64,000 nucleotides of DNA, from positions 1,690,001 through 1,754,000 of the forward strand of contig JAOTOL010001614.1 in the NCBI GenBank assembly GCA_034440575.1, read 5' to 3'. This document shows, one piece after another, positions 10,291 to 22,575 of the stretch; within the stretch, counting starts at the first letter, position 1; every line of letters starts with the position of its first letter. The DNA is from Imbricaverruca yamaguchii. Its lineage: Eukaryota; Arthropoda; Thecostraca; Neoverrucidae. The position numbers were made by a program, and so were the translations under genes. Under the pieces are notes generated by a model that worked only from the letters and a program-made list of their open reading frames with translations, was not told the DNA's origin and searched no databases.

Positions 10291-12106
10291 TTTGTCACCA
10301 AGAAAGCAAGATATAACGAAATTAGATGTCACTACGGGAACCTCCCACCTGCTCGCGCTCACTGCGTATTTTGTTCAGCACGGCCGGACGTATCCTTTGT
10401 GCGTTTTCTGCTTTGGGCTGGCGTCAGCTGGTTTGTGTTTTGGCTGGGCATCAGCTGATTCTGGACGCGAATAACAATTCTAACACTAAATACATTTACG
10501 TTTGTTTGTATCTCTTTCGCAATTTTCCGTAGTCATGTTCTTTGATATTAGCTGAAATCGTCTAGTTATAATTTTTCTTCATTTATACAACATGGGCCTT
10601 TACTAACAATCGTTGAATAAATATCATTGTGTTCCGTTATTGCATAGCGCTCCTTTAAATGACAGAGAGCTTCGCTGCCGTATGATCCATATTTAGCAAG
10701 CTTTTACTTTCGCGAAGCGTTTATTCGCTTGTTCACCCATCACCAGTTATTAAATTTTATCAAGAGATTGATGAGCAAGTGTACAACGTAATATGAAACA
10801 TTGCGAGGGCAGGAATATACACAAATACTATAGCAAAATACGGTAAAGGCCTCATACCACTTAATACGATCGATCGGTCACCAGCCAAACAAAGAGTGAG
10901 GGCAAGGCTGCAAGAACGCACGTGCACAGGGCTTTGCGCACCACATGGGATTGTTTATCAGCTACGCTGCACTATTTTCCTGTCATATCCGGATTCAGGT
11001 TTGACGAAATTTCTAGCTTCGCATGAAGTTCAGATCCATGTCAACGTGACATTGATTCCGGATCCGGATGGCGATATGATACGTGGGACGAGTGTCACGG
11101 ATGTTGATCTGGAAAATTATTGGTGGGCGGCCACAGTACATGAAGACGAGGTCGAACCAAAAGTTCAAGTCATTGATAATGCAAGGCCAGCATTGAGGGC
11201 GCCTTGCACCATTTGCGTGTATTATTTAGCATTATTTACAATTGCCATAGCATTAACATGATTTGCCCCCTCAAAAAATATTTAAAAGAACATCCCTCAC
11301 GATTGTGACGGTTGACTGCCAGACAGCGTGCAGGAGTTGGAGTGAAAAGTTCCACTTACAGAACTGTGCGCATACTATTTGGCATCATATGATGTGAATG
11401 TGAATATGGGAGCATGTGAACAGCAATGAATATGTGAACAAAACTATGCATATAGGAATGACTGCATCATGGCAATGGACTGCTGATGTAATTTTCTAGT
11501 CATAGTGCTATGAACAGCTCATACCGAGTATGTGGTCTCACGTGTATGGTGCCGTAGCTAAGTTTGCCTTTTTCATCCAGCATATTATAGCAATGGCTAG
11601 GTAATATGCAATGGACCCCTGCACAAACATGCGGGCATTCATTGAAGGACTTTTGGTGTAAAGATTATTATCAGGTCCGGCTAGATCATCGACCAGAGGC
11701 GATTTTTCGTGAGAATGTCCGGGTGAATTTCTGCAGATTTCGTATTTTCAAGTTCGGAACCAAATAAACGGCGAACTATACCGGGATTGACATGTGCAAT
11801 ACACACCACCGTTTCCCACATTCAATTCAAAGTACGAGTGATCGCAGAATTACGTTCGTATGGCATTCACATGCTCAGATGCAAGTGAGATCACGTCACG
11901 CAGGGTCCAGATGAGGTGTTGGTATTTGGAGCCCTAAATAGTCTGTGACCCTGTGGAATAAACATGAATGTTGAAGTAATCAGCATCCATAGAGACCCCG
12001 GAATCAGATTTAGCCCGCTTTGACTCCACGTTCATACCTGTACTGACCTCTGGTCAGCAATGGTGAATGGGAAGTTCACCAATGATGGTCCAAGGGGCAG
12101 GAATTG
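10291..12106. other. Upstream region of ZFTRAF1; one weak ORF
   Basis: Mostly AT-rich sequence with no TATA box that I can place for ZFTRAF1. A plus-strand open frame at 10896-11261 (121 codons, containing NVTLIPDPDGDMIRG and VDLENYWWAATVHEDE) has mixed, protein-like composition. It matches nothing I recognise and has no neighbours; it may be a mobile-element remnant. Confidence 0.4.
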
Positions 12107-12290
12107 CCTAGTGGTTAAGGTGTTGAGCTCTGGGTACCAAAGTGAGTGTTGAACACCAAAGGGTTCAACACTCGCGCCACTCAGGACATTTCCCAATCCC
12201 GCGGCCCACTGGCGAAACGGTGTGGCGTCGCCATCAGCCGTGATCGTGCATAAAGTGCGTCGTGAAAAAGTCAATAAACAAACAGCACCA
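12107..12290 (+). mobile_element. tRNA-derived SINE, family A
   Basis: The head resembles a Leu/Ser-type tRNA: tgcctagtggttaaggtg (box A), gggtaccaaag, then gggttcaacactcg (box B). A family-specific body follows (cactcaggacatttccc, cggcccactggcgaaacgg, gcataaagtgcgtcg). The same order occurs at 30332-30510 (+), 54548-54720 (-) and, interrupted, at 34915-35890 (-). It is not a functional tRNA because the arms do not pair. Confidence 0.85.
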
Positions 12291-12689
12291 AAGATAGTTA
12301 AAACTGATTCAAAACTTATTTTTGGTAATGAATTCGAATTGTCACCCAATATGATCCACAATTGTGGTTTTCGGACAAGAAACAAGACCCCAGTCTTGAT
12401 AATGCTTGCCTTGACCTGATCTGTATAGGAGCACAACATCATGTGACTCATGAATGGATTTAACATTGAATGCGAAGCATGGTGACATTTGTTTCGTCAG
12501 TTCCCGAAGAACCGTCACAAACCGGCATTCTGGCCTAATCTGACCTGACTACAAGCTTTTCACCAAAGACTCCGTAATGAGTGCTCACTAGACTAGTCAT
12601 TAGACTAGACTAGGTTCCTTTGCTAACTTGCTACATTTGAAAGTCTTGGGAGGTATGGAGGACTCACGCCCTCTGATTTTTGCGTGGTT

Positions 12690-12762
12690 CACCACTCATT
12701 GTATGCACAATCACGGCTAATGGCGCCGCCCACTCTGAGTGCCCGCGGGCTAAATAAATAGC
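12690..12762 (-). mobile_element. SINE family A fragment
   Basis: ttcaccactcattgtatgca, caatcacggctaatggcgcc and gcccac match the 3' body of family A in reverse orientation (compare 54555-54610). The tRNA-like head is missing. Confidence 0.7.
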
Positions 12763-15449
12763 CAATAGCCTACTTCTCTATGGAGTGCACATTAACAACA
12801 TAATTACTTTTCACCCAACATAAGCACCAGACGTGAAATTAGGTCATTGATCTAGCATTACCTTGGAAAGATCAATGCTGCGGTTACTTCAGTTATCACC
12901 ACAAACACCACCACATACATGGTTGCTGATTTGCGGGTTGTAAGTTGGATTAATTGCCGGTACCATACAGTTTTTTAGGAAAAACGTTAAGCGATATTGT
13001 CTCTTTTTAAGTCATAGATCAGTAGCCTGACACGACATGTTCAATTTTTCCAACCTTGGTGTCGGCAAGGATGCGCTCTAATGCCAATATCTGCTCATTT
13101 TAAAATTATTTGCAGGAACATTAACCTCAAAGGTAATCTTCCATGCACGAGTCTCCTGAGATCACTCAGGGCTGTGGGACGGGGCCAATAAGTGTGCCGA
13201 GTCCGCTCATTTCTCATAGGCAAGACAATGGCTGAGATAGCCTCTCTCTCCTCCCTCTGTCTATTCCTCCATCAACACAATGCTGATACCAGGGATTTCG
13301 GCACGTGGATGCAATGACTATCCCAGTGGCTTATCAAACATTCAAGTAATGGGGCCTAGAGAAAACGAAGGACACCGGCTCCTTATGGGAGGTGCGCCAG
13401 ATCAGTCAAAACGGCGCTGAGTGACCGAACAACAGGAGTGTGATCTCGGGAGAAGCTATCCCGACTAGAAGGGCGCCTATCTCACCATAGGATGATAAGC
13501 TAGCCTTCGGCGCGTCCTCGACTTCCATGTCCTGGGCAACGTGGCGCATTCGGCGATGTGAGCAAGGATATGGACTCTACCATCACCAATGGGAGCATGG
13601 ATTCGGGTAAAATGGCAGTCGAGACATATGGCTACCCAATCGATGGAGGATTTTATCCATTCATTTAAAATTTGAAGACTACTCACAAAGATGGACGGCA
13701 TAGATATCCGTTCGGGACGATCTAACCCGTATATCGCCAATGCAAGCGCCTTTCCAGGTAGTTGTGTGGAGTTGAGACTTAAGGCGCCCACTTTCCCATC
13801 CGGGCACCGCTCTTCTTAACATGCAAGCCATTATTGGTTAGATGTGCTCCTCTCCCGACAAGAAAGGCGTCCTTATGGGGAGTTCGGTGCTTTGGAAATG
13901 TCGGCGCCCTCTTAGGCGTGCCGGTGCTCCCTTCGCAGTCCAGCGCTGCCTTGGGCCGCTATTAAAATTAAAAGCACCATTTCGAATAGCTGGCACCTTT
14001 AGTGCAAATTTAGGCACTGTCCTGGGGTACTCTAGCGTTACTCTTGATAGTACTAGTGCAGACACTTATCGGAGCCACTTTTTGGAATGTAGGCATCCTC
14101 CCGGGCCAGGCGAGCACCCCTGCCCAGAATGTGAGCACACGTTGGGCAACATAATGCAATGACTGACCCAGCAGAGCCAAAGTGGCCAATGGGGCAGCTG
14201 AATAACGGAAAATGGCATACCGTCTATCATTCTTGATACAACTTTGTCAGATTATTGCAACCAGGCAATTTGCTGGATCAGATTGGAAATATTCCTGCTT
14301 AATTAGTCATTCATTTATAAGCGAGTCAATTATTTCCAAATTATGGCTCCAAGGGCCAAACTTATAGCATCCAAAAGCATATTAGTAAAACAAGTAACAT
14401 ATAATAGGCATTACATGGCGGAAGGAAGGGCAGCTTAAGGAGTTTTAGTGTAGCGTCTGATGAACCGAACGCCATTCTCACGGGTGGCTGGAATGTCAAT
14501 TGAGAAAAATATCAGGCCTCACGAAAAGGACCAGAGGAAACCGGTCTCGATATGCCGAATCCTTCCAGCACTTCTGATGTCAGCTCCAAATCGATGCTTG
14601 TCGAAAAGCCTAATGTCACTTGTCACGACGGAGTTTTCGAAACGCGTTGACCCATATTCAGAGTTTTGACAATGCCGCTGCTCGGTAACAGCATCTGGTC
14701 ATCAGACCACTTTTGGTGTAATATCAGTGCGCTCAAACCACATTTCGAGCGTAGGTTTCGCAGCGCACTAATTACCTGCCGAATTTGGATGCGGGGTAGG
14801 GAACATGGCATCGGTGTGGCTATCGCAATTTTTACTGAGCTGTATCGTCTGCGTGCTTCTCATTGGCTTCGTTATTGTATTCGCATTAGCCGCAAAATTA
14901 TACTTAGTCACTTATAAAGTGGAAATATATATGCAAAAGAATCACCAAAAATACTGAAAGCCGGTTTAGCCAATCAACGAGCTTCACAGGCTACCTGTCG
15001 TCACAGAATATCTGAATGGTAAATCAGCAAATGTTATAAATGTCAGTTTCCAGGCCATTCTTGAATAACATGAACCTTGACCATCTTCTGTTTTCGCTTT
15101 GGTGGAAAATTGTGCTTTGCTAGGCGACAAATTTGCATTATTGCAAGGTTTTACAAGTCCTAGATTGCATTGCCCTGCTCATATATTGATATATGTTCAG
15201 GAAGCGAGACTGAGTGTCCTTGGTTATCTTCAAGACCATGGAGGGGAGTCATGGACAGCCTTAAGGACGCATGTCAAGTTAACGTTGTATTCGTATTCGG
15301 ATTCAGCGATGAGTTCTGAAGAGGCGTATTTGTATTGGCATCGGCATTCAGTGCCGAGTTTATGATCGTTGGAATCAATTGCCACAAATGCTTCTGCATG
15401 TACTTAACACGCTGGAAGGAAGTGCGTAGGTCTCACTTAAACACTTTAA
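12763..15449. other. No recognised gene
   Basis: 2.7 kb without coding signal. Between 13790 and 14130 there is a run of ggcgcc/ggtgctc-type motifs spaced irregularly, resembling a decayed tandem repeat also visible at 17130-17560. Short open frames at 14460-14917 lack recognisable motifs. Confidence 0.5.
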
Positions 15450-16895
15450 CGGTCAAGGTTCAACGCAAACCGGTTTCTTCGGTCGCCTCCCATATTTTTA
15501 TCGTTTTCACCCAAACATTCCCAAATCTGGTATCAAGCAATAGTCTGTGGTGAACCATCGTGCAACATTTGGAATCGGTACATGTCAAGGTCAGACTTCT
15601 AGGTCAAAGGTTAGCTTGGTTTATTAGGCGACATTAAAGCGATATCGACAACTCGATATTAACGCGAGGTTTGGTTGCTATCGCTTCAATTTCCATCAAA
15701 TAGGCGCCATTCGACGTGGCATGCTATGCAGTATCAGAAAGCTAAGCAACCGATTTTTTTTCCACGGACAAAAGCCAAGCTGATCCTTCAGTCTCCTAAT
15801 CTTTTCCTTTTCTCCCAAACCTATCCAAATTCGGTATCAAGTAATAACCAGCACTGGTTATTAAAAGTAGTAACTTGGTAATAACACCACTTTGTGAACA
15901 CTCGAGAAACATTTCAAACCAGGACATGTCAAGGTTAAAGGTTTGATTGAGTATTCGATGGCCTCGCGTTTCATCGCTATGGCTTCAATTTGCAGAAAAC
16001 AGATGTCGTTCGACGGCGCTTGTTGTGCGGTGCCAGCAAATTGACAGTTCGCAATAATCTCGTCGGGCTAAAATTAAAGCTTGATTTAGTTCTGCGATGT
16101 CCTCGCGATTCGTCACTAAGGGTTTAATTTGCACCAAGTCGGTGTCATTCGACGTGGCTTGTGCCGTATTATAATGTTACCAAACATAACTAATTTCTAA
16201 GGTCAATGGTCCAACCGGTGTCTTTGATCGCCTCGCAATTTTTTTTTGTCCTAACCTATCCACATCTGGGACCGAACAATTGCCGAGGTACACCTCAAGT
16301 AACATTTCAAACCGGGACATGTCAATGTCAAGCCACAACTCTAAAGGTTAGCTTAGATTATTATAAGTCCTCGAGCCTCATCGCTATGTCTTCAATTTTC
16401 ATCAAGTGGAGTCATTTGATGTGCCGTGTGGTACTCAAGCAAACTGTTCAGAAATCACATTAATTTTAAAGTAGAAGGTCGGACTCCCTTCTTCAGCGGC
16501 CCCGCTTGTCTTCGCTTTCTCCCAAAGCTACCCATGATTGGTATCAAGCGACAGTCCGAGGTCATCCCTCGAGTAACATCAACCCGGGACATGTCAGATG
16601 AAGCCTCTAGGTCAAAGGTTACTGTAATTACCATTGTCCTCGCGTTTTGTTGCTATGGCTTCAATTCGCATTATGTGGGTGTCATTCGACGTGGCTTGCC
16701 GTACGGTATCAGAATGCTGAGATATCGAAATAAATTCAAAGTTATCGAAGGTTTGGCGTGTGTACAAGGAAGGATGTAGATCGAAGAATGATCGAAAATG
16801 TAGGAGGGTGAAATATGTTTTTGTTTGCAGCCGGTGTGACAGCATACACACGTATCCTATATGACCAGGTGCTCCCCCAAGAATCCGTCATGACC
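15450..16895. repeat. Interspersed repeat with internal tandem units, copy 2
   Basis: At least five degenerate subunits of about 200-300 bp. Each contains a version of gcttcaatttgcatcaa, ggtgtcattcgacgtggctt, tatcaagcaatagtc and gggacatgtcaaggtcaa. The right end matches copy 1 at 6355-6460. The subunits also share a motif resembling aggtcaaaggttag. No coding capacity is evident. Confidence 0.7.
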
Positions 16896-18229
16896 TGCTC
16901 GGACGGTGCTCTCATCACTGGTTTTTAATTTACACTGCCACATTGCTGTTCCGGTCATATAAAATATGCAACTTTTATTCTTCGAATTACCCGCTATCCT
17001 CTTAATGGTTCAACGGAAGTTGTCAAATTTGCAAGAGAAGCCACGCGTGAAAGCGCACAATTGTATAACTAGCTAGAATTCATAACCGCAAGAGAGCAAT
17101 GTTTTAATCAAGGATAGATCCAAGACCTGTCATGGAGGCATTTGTCTACAGGGGCGACATTTCTTTGGAGCGGCGCCACTTCGAAAACACCTGGAGAGGC
17201 TCTCTGGCTGCAAAATTCGACGGGGCGCCCTGGCCGCACAATTCGAAGGGGCGGGATGCACTCAGCCCTTCCCCATGGGACGCCTTTCTTCCAAGGGGTG
17301 TCTTTTTATTTCAGTAGAGGCGCCTCCGACTAAAAAAATATAGCGGCTACACTGGAACCTTTTCAGAGGGACACCTTTTGCCGGCCTGAGGGGCGCCACC
17401 TTCCACGTGGGGGGGGGTACATGCCTTCAATGCCAGGTCCTTTATCCGCCCTGGTTGTCATTGGAACGAAATGTGTCCCCGTAAAACAGGAAAGCATGGA
17501 AAGGGTCTTGGGGGCATTTGTCTGGAGGGGCAACATTTCCATAAAACCATCGTCCGATATTTGTTGTTTTTCCTGCTACAAAAGGGCAACGCTTAATATA
17601 TTTACAGCATTGCTCTAGGGTGATCGCGAAATGGGGTCTCGCACATACGACACAAAGCTAGATGTTCATAGGTAGTGATAAGTAGTGAAACTTGCGAATT
17701 TTGGTTGAGTTTTTAGTCCCAAATATATCATTAAAAGAATTTTGAATCTTAAAAAAATGAAATGCGTTCAAAATTTAATTGAAGTGTCTGAAAATGACAT
17801 TGAAAAATAAATGGCTGAAATCCAAGGATTTTGAGTAAGGAGGGGAGGCGGGGCTAGGCCCCTCTATCCTGTTCAAAGTTATCACGTCCCGGGTTTGTTC
17901 CCCCCCCCCCCCGATTTCGAATCCGTGGTTACACCCATGCCCGTCATCGACCCTGGCAGTACCCATGCCTTTTTCTTTGTTAATGAGATGTGTGGCCTTC
18001 CCATTTCTCATGCACCCACATTATTTTCTAATTTTGAAATGAATGCAGTAGCAAAGGTTTGCACATATTCACTTGATCCACGCACATTGTACGACAATCC
18101 CAGCTGCTCCACCGGGACTTTGTTTCACAAACTTTGGCTGCCAAAGCTACTGCCATTGGCTGCAGTGCGGCAAAATCCAGCCTCCTGATCACCTGGGACT
18201 GAGAGTTTCTATGCCCCAGAACGTTGCAT
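16896..18229. other. No recognised gene; dispersed repeat at 17810-17945
   Basis: GC-rich blocks with gcgccac/ggggcgcc motifs (17130-17560) look like a decayed tandem repeat. 17810-17945 is the second copy of the repeat at 6560-6700. Otherwise nothing is recognisable. Confidence 0.55.
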
Positions 18230-18297
18230 TGTACAGAGTGCAGCCAAGAAGGGCTCTTGTGGCTCATAGTTGCACTAATCTTTTTTGTCTTTATGCA
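18230..18297 (+). mobile_element. LINE 3'-end fragment
   Basis: tacagagtgcagccaagaa, cttgtggctcatagttgcac and taatcttttttgtctttatg match the final bases and tail of the LINE at 53972-54043. This is an extreme 5' truncation of the same family. Confidence 0.85.
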
Positions 18298-18891
18298 GCT
18301 CTACGCATTAGCGAATTTCGCCCGCAAAGGACGGTCACGAATGAGACGACGTGTCTCATTTCAGCATAAATTTGGGTTTCATCCGCATATTTAGACATTT
18401 CTTGAGCATCAGTGTATTCGGACGAAATTTGAGCATCATTTACGGAATAGTTCTCGCAATCACTGTTTCAAAGAAAACATTTACGTTAGATTAGAATGAC
18501 GAACATAATGTGTGGCCACACATCTGAAACAAATTACTTTGGCATGCGCATTTTGGTTTATATTGCCCTTCTCACGCATCCAAAATTCATTCGTGACACC
18601 TCCCCTGGTAGAGGCAATATGACTACGAGCTCTACGAGTCCGACATCGTCTCGTTGTTTCAACTGGTGGAGGTACCATTGAGAAAATTATCTTAAACGCA
18701 AAATGGCTACTTTTGTGTACTCTTTTGGACGGCGTCCCACCAGCTCAATTATAGCTGATTGGGCGCAGAGTGCGCTGTTGTGTTTTGCGCGTGGTATTGG
18801 CTGGCAGGAAAGCAAGTTAGCACAATGGCAGCTATCTGTAGCGTTCGCAAACATCACTGCATGCCTTGCTCCAATCGTCCGCTCCTCCCAC

Positions 18892-18935
18892 CGCTCAGCT
18901 GGCGGAATGTGGTCACGTAGTTGCGGTACTTGCCG
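18892..18935 (-). CDS. Candidate small coding exon beside minisatellite
   Basis: Minus strand: acceptor GTGACACACAG, then one base plus 14 codons encoding GKYRNYVTTFRQLS plus one base, then donor GTGGGA. It is 44 nt, entering in phase 2 and leaving in phase 1. Codons are GC3-rich, like the recognised exons in this window, and the neighbouring DNA is not. It sits immediately downstream of the 36-bp array, as ZFTRAF1 and cuticle exons sit next to theirs. I do not recognise the product and found no partner exon. Confidence 0.3.
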
Positions 18936-18954
18936 CTGTGTGTCACTGCTTCTC

Positions 18955-19590
18955 TGGTGGAGCGCTGCGAGCCGGGCAGACCCGACCTGTGTAGGTGGCG
19001 CTGCGAGCCGGACCGACCCGACCCGGGTAGGTGGCGCTGCGGGCCGGGCCGGGCCGACCTGTGTAGGTGGCGCTGCCGGCAGGACCAGTCCGACCTATGT
19101 AGGTGGCGCTGCGGGCCGGGCCTGTCCGACCTGTGTAGGTGGCGCTGCGAGCCGGGCCGGGCCGACCTGTGTAGGTGGCGCTGCGGGCCGGGCCGGGCCG
19201 ACCTGTGTAGGTGGCGCTGCGAGCCGGGCCGGGCCGACCTGTGTAGGTGGCGCTACGAGCCGGGCCGGGCCGACCTGTGTAGGTGGCGCTGCGAGCCGGG
19301 CCGGGCCAACCTATGTAGGTGGCGCTGCGAGCCGGGCCGGGCCGACCTGTGTAGGTGGCGCTGCGAGCCGGACCGACCCGGGTAGGTGGCGCTGCGGGCC
19401 GGGCCGGGCCGACCCGGGTAGGTGGCGCTGCCGGCAGGACCGGTCCGACCTGTGTAGGTGGCGCTGCGAGCCGGACCGACCCGACCCGGGTAGGTGGCGC
19501 TGCGGGCCGGACCGAGCCGACCCGGATAGGTGGCGCTGCCGGCGGGGCCGGGCCGACCCGGGTAGGTGGCGCTGCGGGCCGCGTCCACCC
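18955..19590. repeat. 36-bp GC-rich minisatellite
   Basis: About 17 units with core gtaggtggcgctgcgagccg followed by ggccgggccgacctgt. The 36-bp unit keeps several frames open, producing a 306-residue minus-strand frame of SATYTGRPGPAR dodecapeptides and a plus-strand frame of similar length. Flanks contain splice-like sites (CACACAG on the minus strand at 18936; ggcag/gtgagg on the plus strand near 19619). I regard the long frames as repeat artefacts unless transcripts show otherwise. Confidence 0.95.
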
Positions 19591-19888
19591 GGCCAAGTAC
19601 CCCGGCCCAGTGCTGGCAGGTGAGGCATGGATGCAGGGGTGGGCGGCTGGAGAGAAGTGATCTTGTAGCATACCGCTCGATATGTGGGCCGGTGTCCTGC
19701 CCGTATGTGTTACATGCGGAGGCTTCCATGCTGGCAGGTCGAGTGAAGTGCACAGGCATATTATTGCCATGGCGTAAGCCATGCAGAAATTTGCTGCTGC
19801 GAACTTACTGCCCTCATCATGGCAGGGACTATGCGTCATTAAAGTCGCACATTGTAATTGCATTGATTATTTACTGATACTACAAAAA

Positions 19889-19938
19889 TGAACAATTCCC
19901 TGAAGAGACACACGAGTGTCCCTTCAGGGAATTGTTCA
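19889..19938. ncRNA. Near-perfect 23-bp-stem hairpin
   Basis: Left arm tgaacaattccctgaag and right arm cttcagggaattgttca pair perfectly over 17 bp. The stem continues through gacac/gtgtc with one mismatch to a 4-nt loop (acga). The total is 50 nt. It may be an inverted-repeat MITE core or a small-RNA precursor; the loop is short for a canonical miRNA. Confidence 0.45.
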
Positions 19939-20466
19939 CTAAATTATCCTTGTCCTCCACCCATTGAATTGTCTTAATCAGTGGTGCCCATCCGGGAAAT
20001 GACACCCTTCCAGATCGCCCCCGCAAATAGGGGGGACCCTCTCTATGAATGTTCCTGAATATGCCCCTGCCGCCGTTGTTATTTCATCTGTAATTGAATA
20101 AATATCGGTTCCAGTCGTTGAATTAAAGTGGAAAATAACATTAATCCGGTGTGCTAAATGTTATTCCTCTTAAAAGAAACAGTTCACTGGCTTGTGTAAA
20201 TGGTTCAGTAGAGGTAGGAAGTGAATGTATTCACTTTGTTGGAATTTCGAGCGAGGTTTTTCTCTATTCGGTGTGTTGTGGCGACCTGTCATGGTTTTCA
20301 GCTTGCAATTCATAACCTTCAAATGAATTTTTCACGGGACGATTGATGTGTACGATCGTCTGCAATATGAATATTGACAACTGCAGTAAAATTGAAACCA
20401 ACAAGCATTCCTCTGCCCAATGTAAGCAAATACGGCGATTATAGAACGGGCTGTCAGCTAGCTTAA

Positions 20467-20555
20467 CCCTCGCACGGCTGGTGGTCTGAGCCACCTTCGC
20501 CAGGCTGGAGGGGTAGATACCTACCCCCCCCCCCACAGGTATCTCACGAACCAAG
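20467..20555. mobile_element. Solo terminal inverted repeat of TTAA element
   Basis: TTAA (20463-20466) is followed by ccctcgcacggctg and a subterminal GGGGTAGATACCTACCCC hairpin, matching the ends of the MITE at 20651-21309. The rest of the element is absent. It is a truncated copy next to the full one. Confidence 0.75.
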
Positions 20556-20650
20556 CAAGATAGAACGAATCTGAAAACTGCATCGGATAGCTCGAACAAA
20601 TTCCAGTCGAAAGTACTTCGGTAGTTTTTTACGCTAGGATTTGAACTTAA

Positions 20651-21309
20651 CCCTCGCACACCTGAGGGGGTAGATACTTACCCCACCAGTTTTCCCGCGA
20701 CAGCGGGAAAACGGCGCGCGGCAGGGCGCTGAAATTTGGCATACCTTGCAATTAGCTATTTTTAGAACTTCTAAAAAAATTAAAACCAAAAACTCATAAC
20801 ATTTTTTAAATTAAATTTTTAATTAATTTTTTTTTGATTTTACAAATTTTTGGATTTTGAATTTTTTATTTTTGAAATAGGTATACGAACCAAAAATATG
20901 ACGTTCTAAGTCAACTTAGCATCATACGAAAGTCCATAGTTTGTCTGCGATGTTGATGTTAGTGTAGATAAAACTACAAAATGCCAAAAATGACGTCATC
21001 AAAAAATCAAAATTAGAAAATTCTGAAATTGTGCGTTTTGGCACTCAGTCAAGATAATTAACCCTGGAAGTGTCATTGTAATATCTTTATTATTGAAGGC
21101 GTGGCGACTGCTTAAATATTTGTGGAGGTGACCTCACTTGAACCGCGATAACTCGGTGACCTTTGATGACCTGACCAGATTTTTTAGAACATGTAAAAAT
21201 AGCTAATGGCAAGGTATGCCAAATTTCAGCGCGCTGCCGCGCGCCATTTCCCCACTATCACGGGAAAACCTGAGGGGGGTAGGTATCTACCCCCGCAGCC
21301 GTGCGAGGG
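20651..21309. mobile_element. 659-bp TTAA-target MITE (piggyBac-like)
   Basis: It starts CCCTCGCAC after TTAA (20647-20650) and ends GTGCGAGGG followed by TGAA, a decayed TTAA. The terminal inverted repeats extend about 120 bp: ccctcgcac, a gggggtagatacttacccc hairpin, a gttttcccgc/gcgggaaaac hairpin, cgcgcggcagggcgctga, then aaatttggcataccttgc. The interior is AT-rich and non-coding. TTAA target plus CCC...GGG termini fit the piggyBac superfamily; the superfamily assignment is inference. Confidence 0.85.
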
Positions 21310-21837
21310 TGAAATCACCGACAAACTTCCGGCAACATCGTTTTCCACAAACAGCAATAGCACTACTCTTGGAGCATTGAGTACGACAAATATTGTGAAT
21401 GGCAATGTATTAACCGCAAAGCGGTTTCTAATTACTTATCCTGGCGGATGTGACCTGTAATATCCTGATGAGTTTATCGCAATAGCTGCACCAACCTTCT
21501 ACGTGGAAAAGCAATTGCGTGCCAGAAGAGGTAGTGATTCGTGAGACCAGATCGACGCCTTTAATGCCATAGTTGTGTCATGAACCTTTGACGTAATTAT
21601 CTTCAGAAAGGAAGCGTTTGTCGACAGTTGTATGAAGCGTTCAACCTGTGCTTCACAGGACTTGTTGATAGAGCCAGCTACGCGTCTATCTTGCCGTGTG
21701 AGCGAGGATTTGGTGCCGTCAAAACCTATCGTGGAGTCGTTGAACCCAATGTAATTGTCAAACATCATCAAGGCAATACGTTGAACGCAACGCATCATCA
21801 AGGATATAATTTGTTTTTAATTAAATAAATTAAAAAA
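21310..21837. other. No recognised gene
   Basis: 0.5 kb between the MITE and a SINE. Short open frames only. I see nothing identifiable. Confidence 0.5.
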
Positions 21838-22157
21838 TGTAATCCGAATTGTTGCTGGGGTGGCTTGAGGAACCAGGGTTCTATTGCTAAGCAGAGCTTG
21901 TTGCGTGAACCCTGGCCCCACCACCCGATCCATCAACTCCAGTTCAACGGCAGAATTTAGACCGAAAGTTTAATGTGCCGCCAATGCACCGACACGGCCG
22001 CCCGGTAGCTCGTCCCCAGCCTTGTCGGGCCAGCTGCCAACTGACACTCCCGGCCGGGGGCTAAATGTGAGCGCGCGAAACGACTCGAACCCTGTGTTGC
22101 CAGCACAGGGGAGACCAGTGCAGGCCAGCGCTCTAACCAATTGAGCTACCGGGGCGA
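21838..22157 (-). mobile_element. tRNA-derived SINE, family B
   Basis: The minus strand begins gccccggtagctcaattggt (box A) and continues gttagagcgctgg, then gggttcgagtcg (box B). The body is gttggcagctggcccgacaa, ggggacgagctaccgg, ggtgcat and ggggccagggttcacgcaac, with an A/T-rich tail. The plus-strand copy at 50830-51172 matches throughout. The tRNA-like part carries an insertion and cannot fold as a tRNA. Confidence 0.88.
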
Positions 22158-22187
22158 CAATAGTTAGTTAGTTAGAGCCACAGAGCT

Positions 22188-22306
22188 ACAGAATAGTTAG
22201 TTATCTAGAATAAAACATATTCTTTCAAGATACTCAACACGGGTTCAGTATAGGGCGATCATGTCTCACAAATCTCTTGGACTTGTTGAACTTCGCTACA
22301 AACTGT
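22188..22306 (+). mobile_element. LINE internal fragment
   Basis: gaatagttagttatct, caagatactcaacacgggtt and cttggacttgttgaacttcg match the LINE at 52717-52830, with a deletion of about 10 bp. The fragment abuts SINE family B at 22157. Confidence 0.85.
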
Positions 22307-22429
22307 AAAAAAATGATTGCACCCGTTTGATGCCACTTCAGATGTCAAATTTCAGCATCACAGCGTTGCTTGAATTAAGCACCTTTCTGGAGTTGGCATC
22401 GAATCTCAAAATTTCAGGTGCTAAATATA

Positions 22430-22575
22430 AGTGGAGGTGGTGGGAGGGGTCGGTGCCGTACCCCACCACCTCCACCTTCTGTGTGGGTGGGGGGGGGGGA
22501 TCGGTGCCACACCGTACCCCCCCCCCCCCACCTCCCGTGTGGGAGGAGCCCACCGTGGTGCCGTATCGTGCCATC
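22430..22575. repeat. G/C-run repeats (ggtgggag, ggtgccgtacccc)
   Basis: Two or three degenerate units of about 60 bp containing ggggg tracts and the motif ggtgccgtaccccacca. The plus-strand G runs could form quadruplexes. No coding sense. Confidence 0.7.

Noticed and set aside
18703..19863. 306-residue ORFs on both strands
   Set aside because: They are open only because the 36-bp repeat lacks stops in several frames; both strands being open shows low information rather than coding.
22075..22157. Functional tRNA gene
   Set aside because: Box A and box B are present, but an insertion breaks the anticodon arm and a SINE body follows, shared with 50830-51172.
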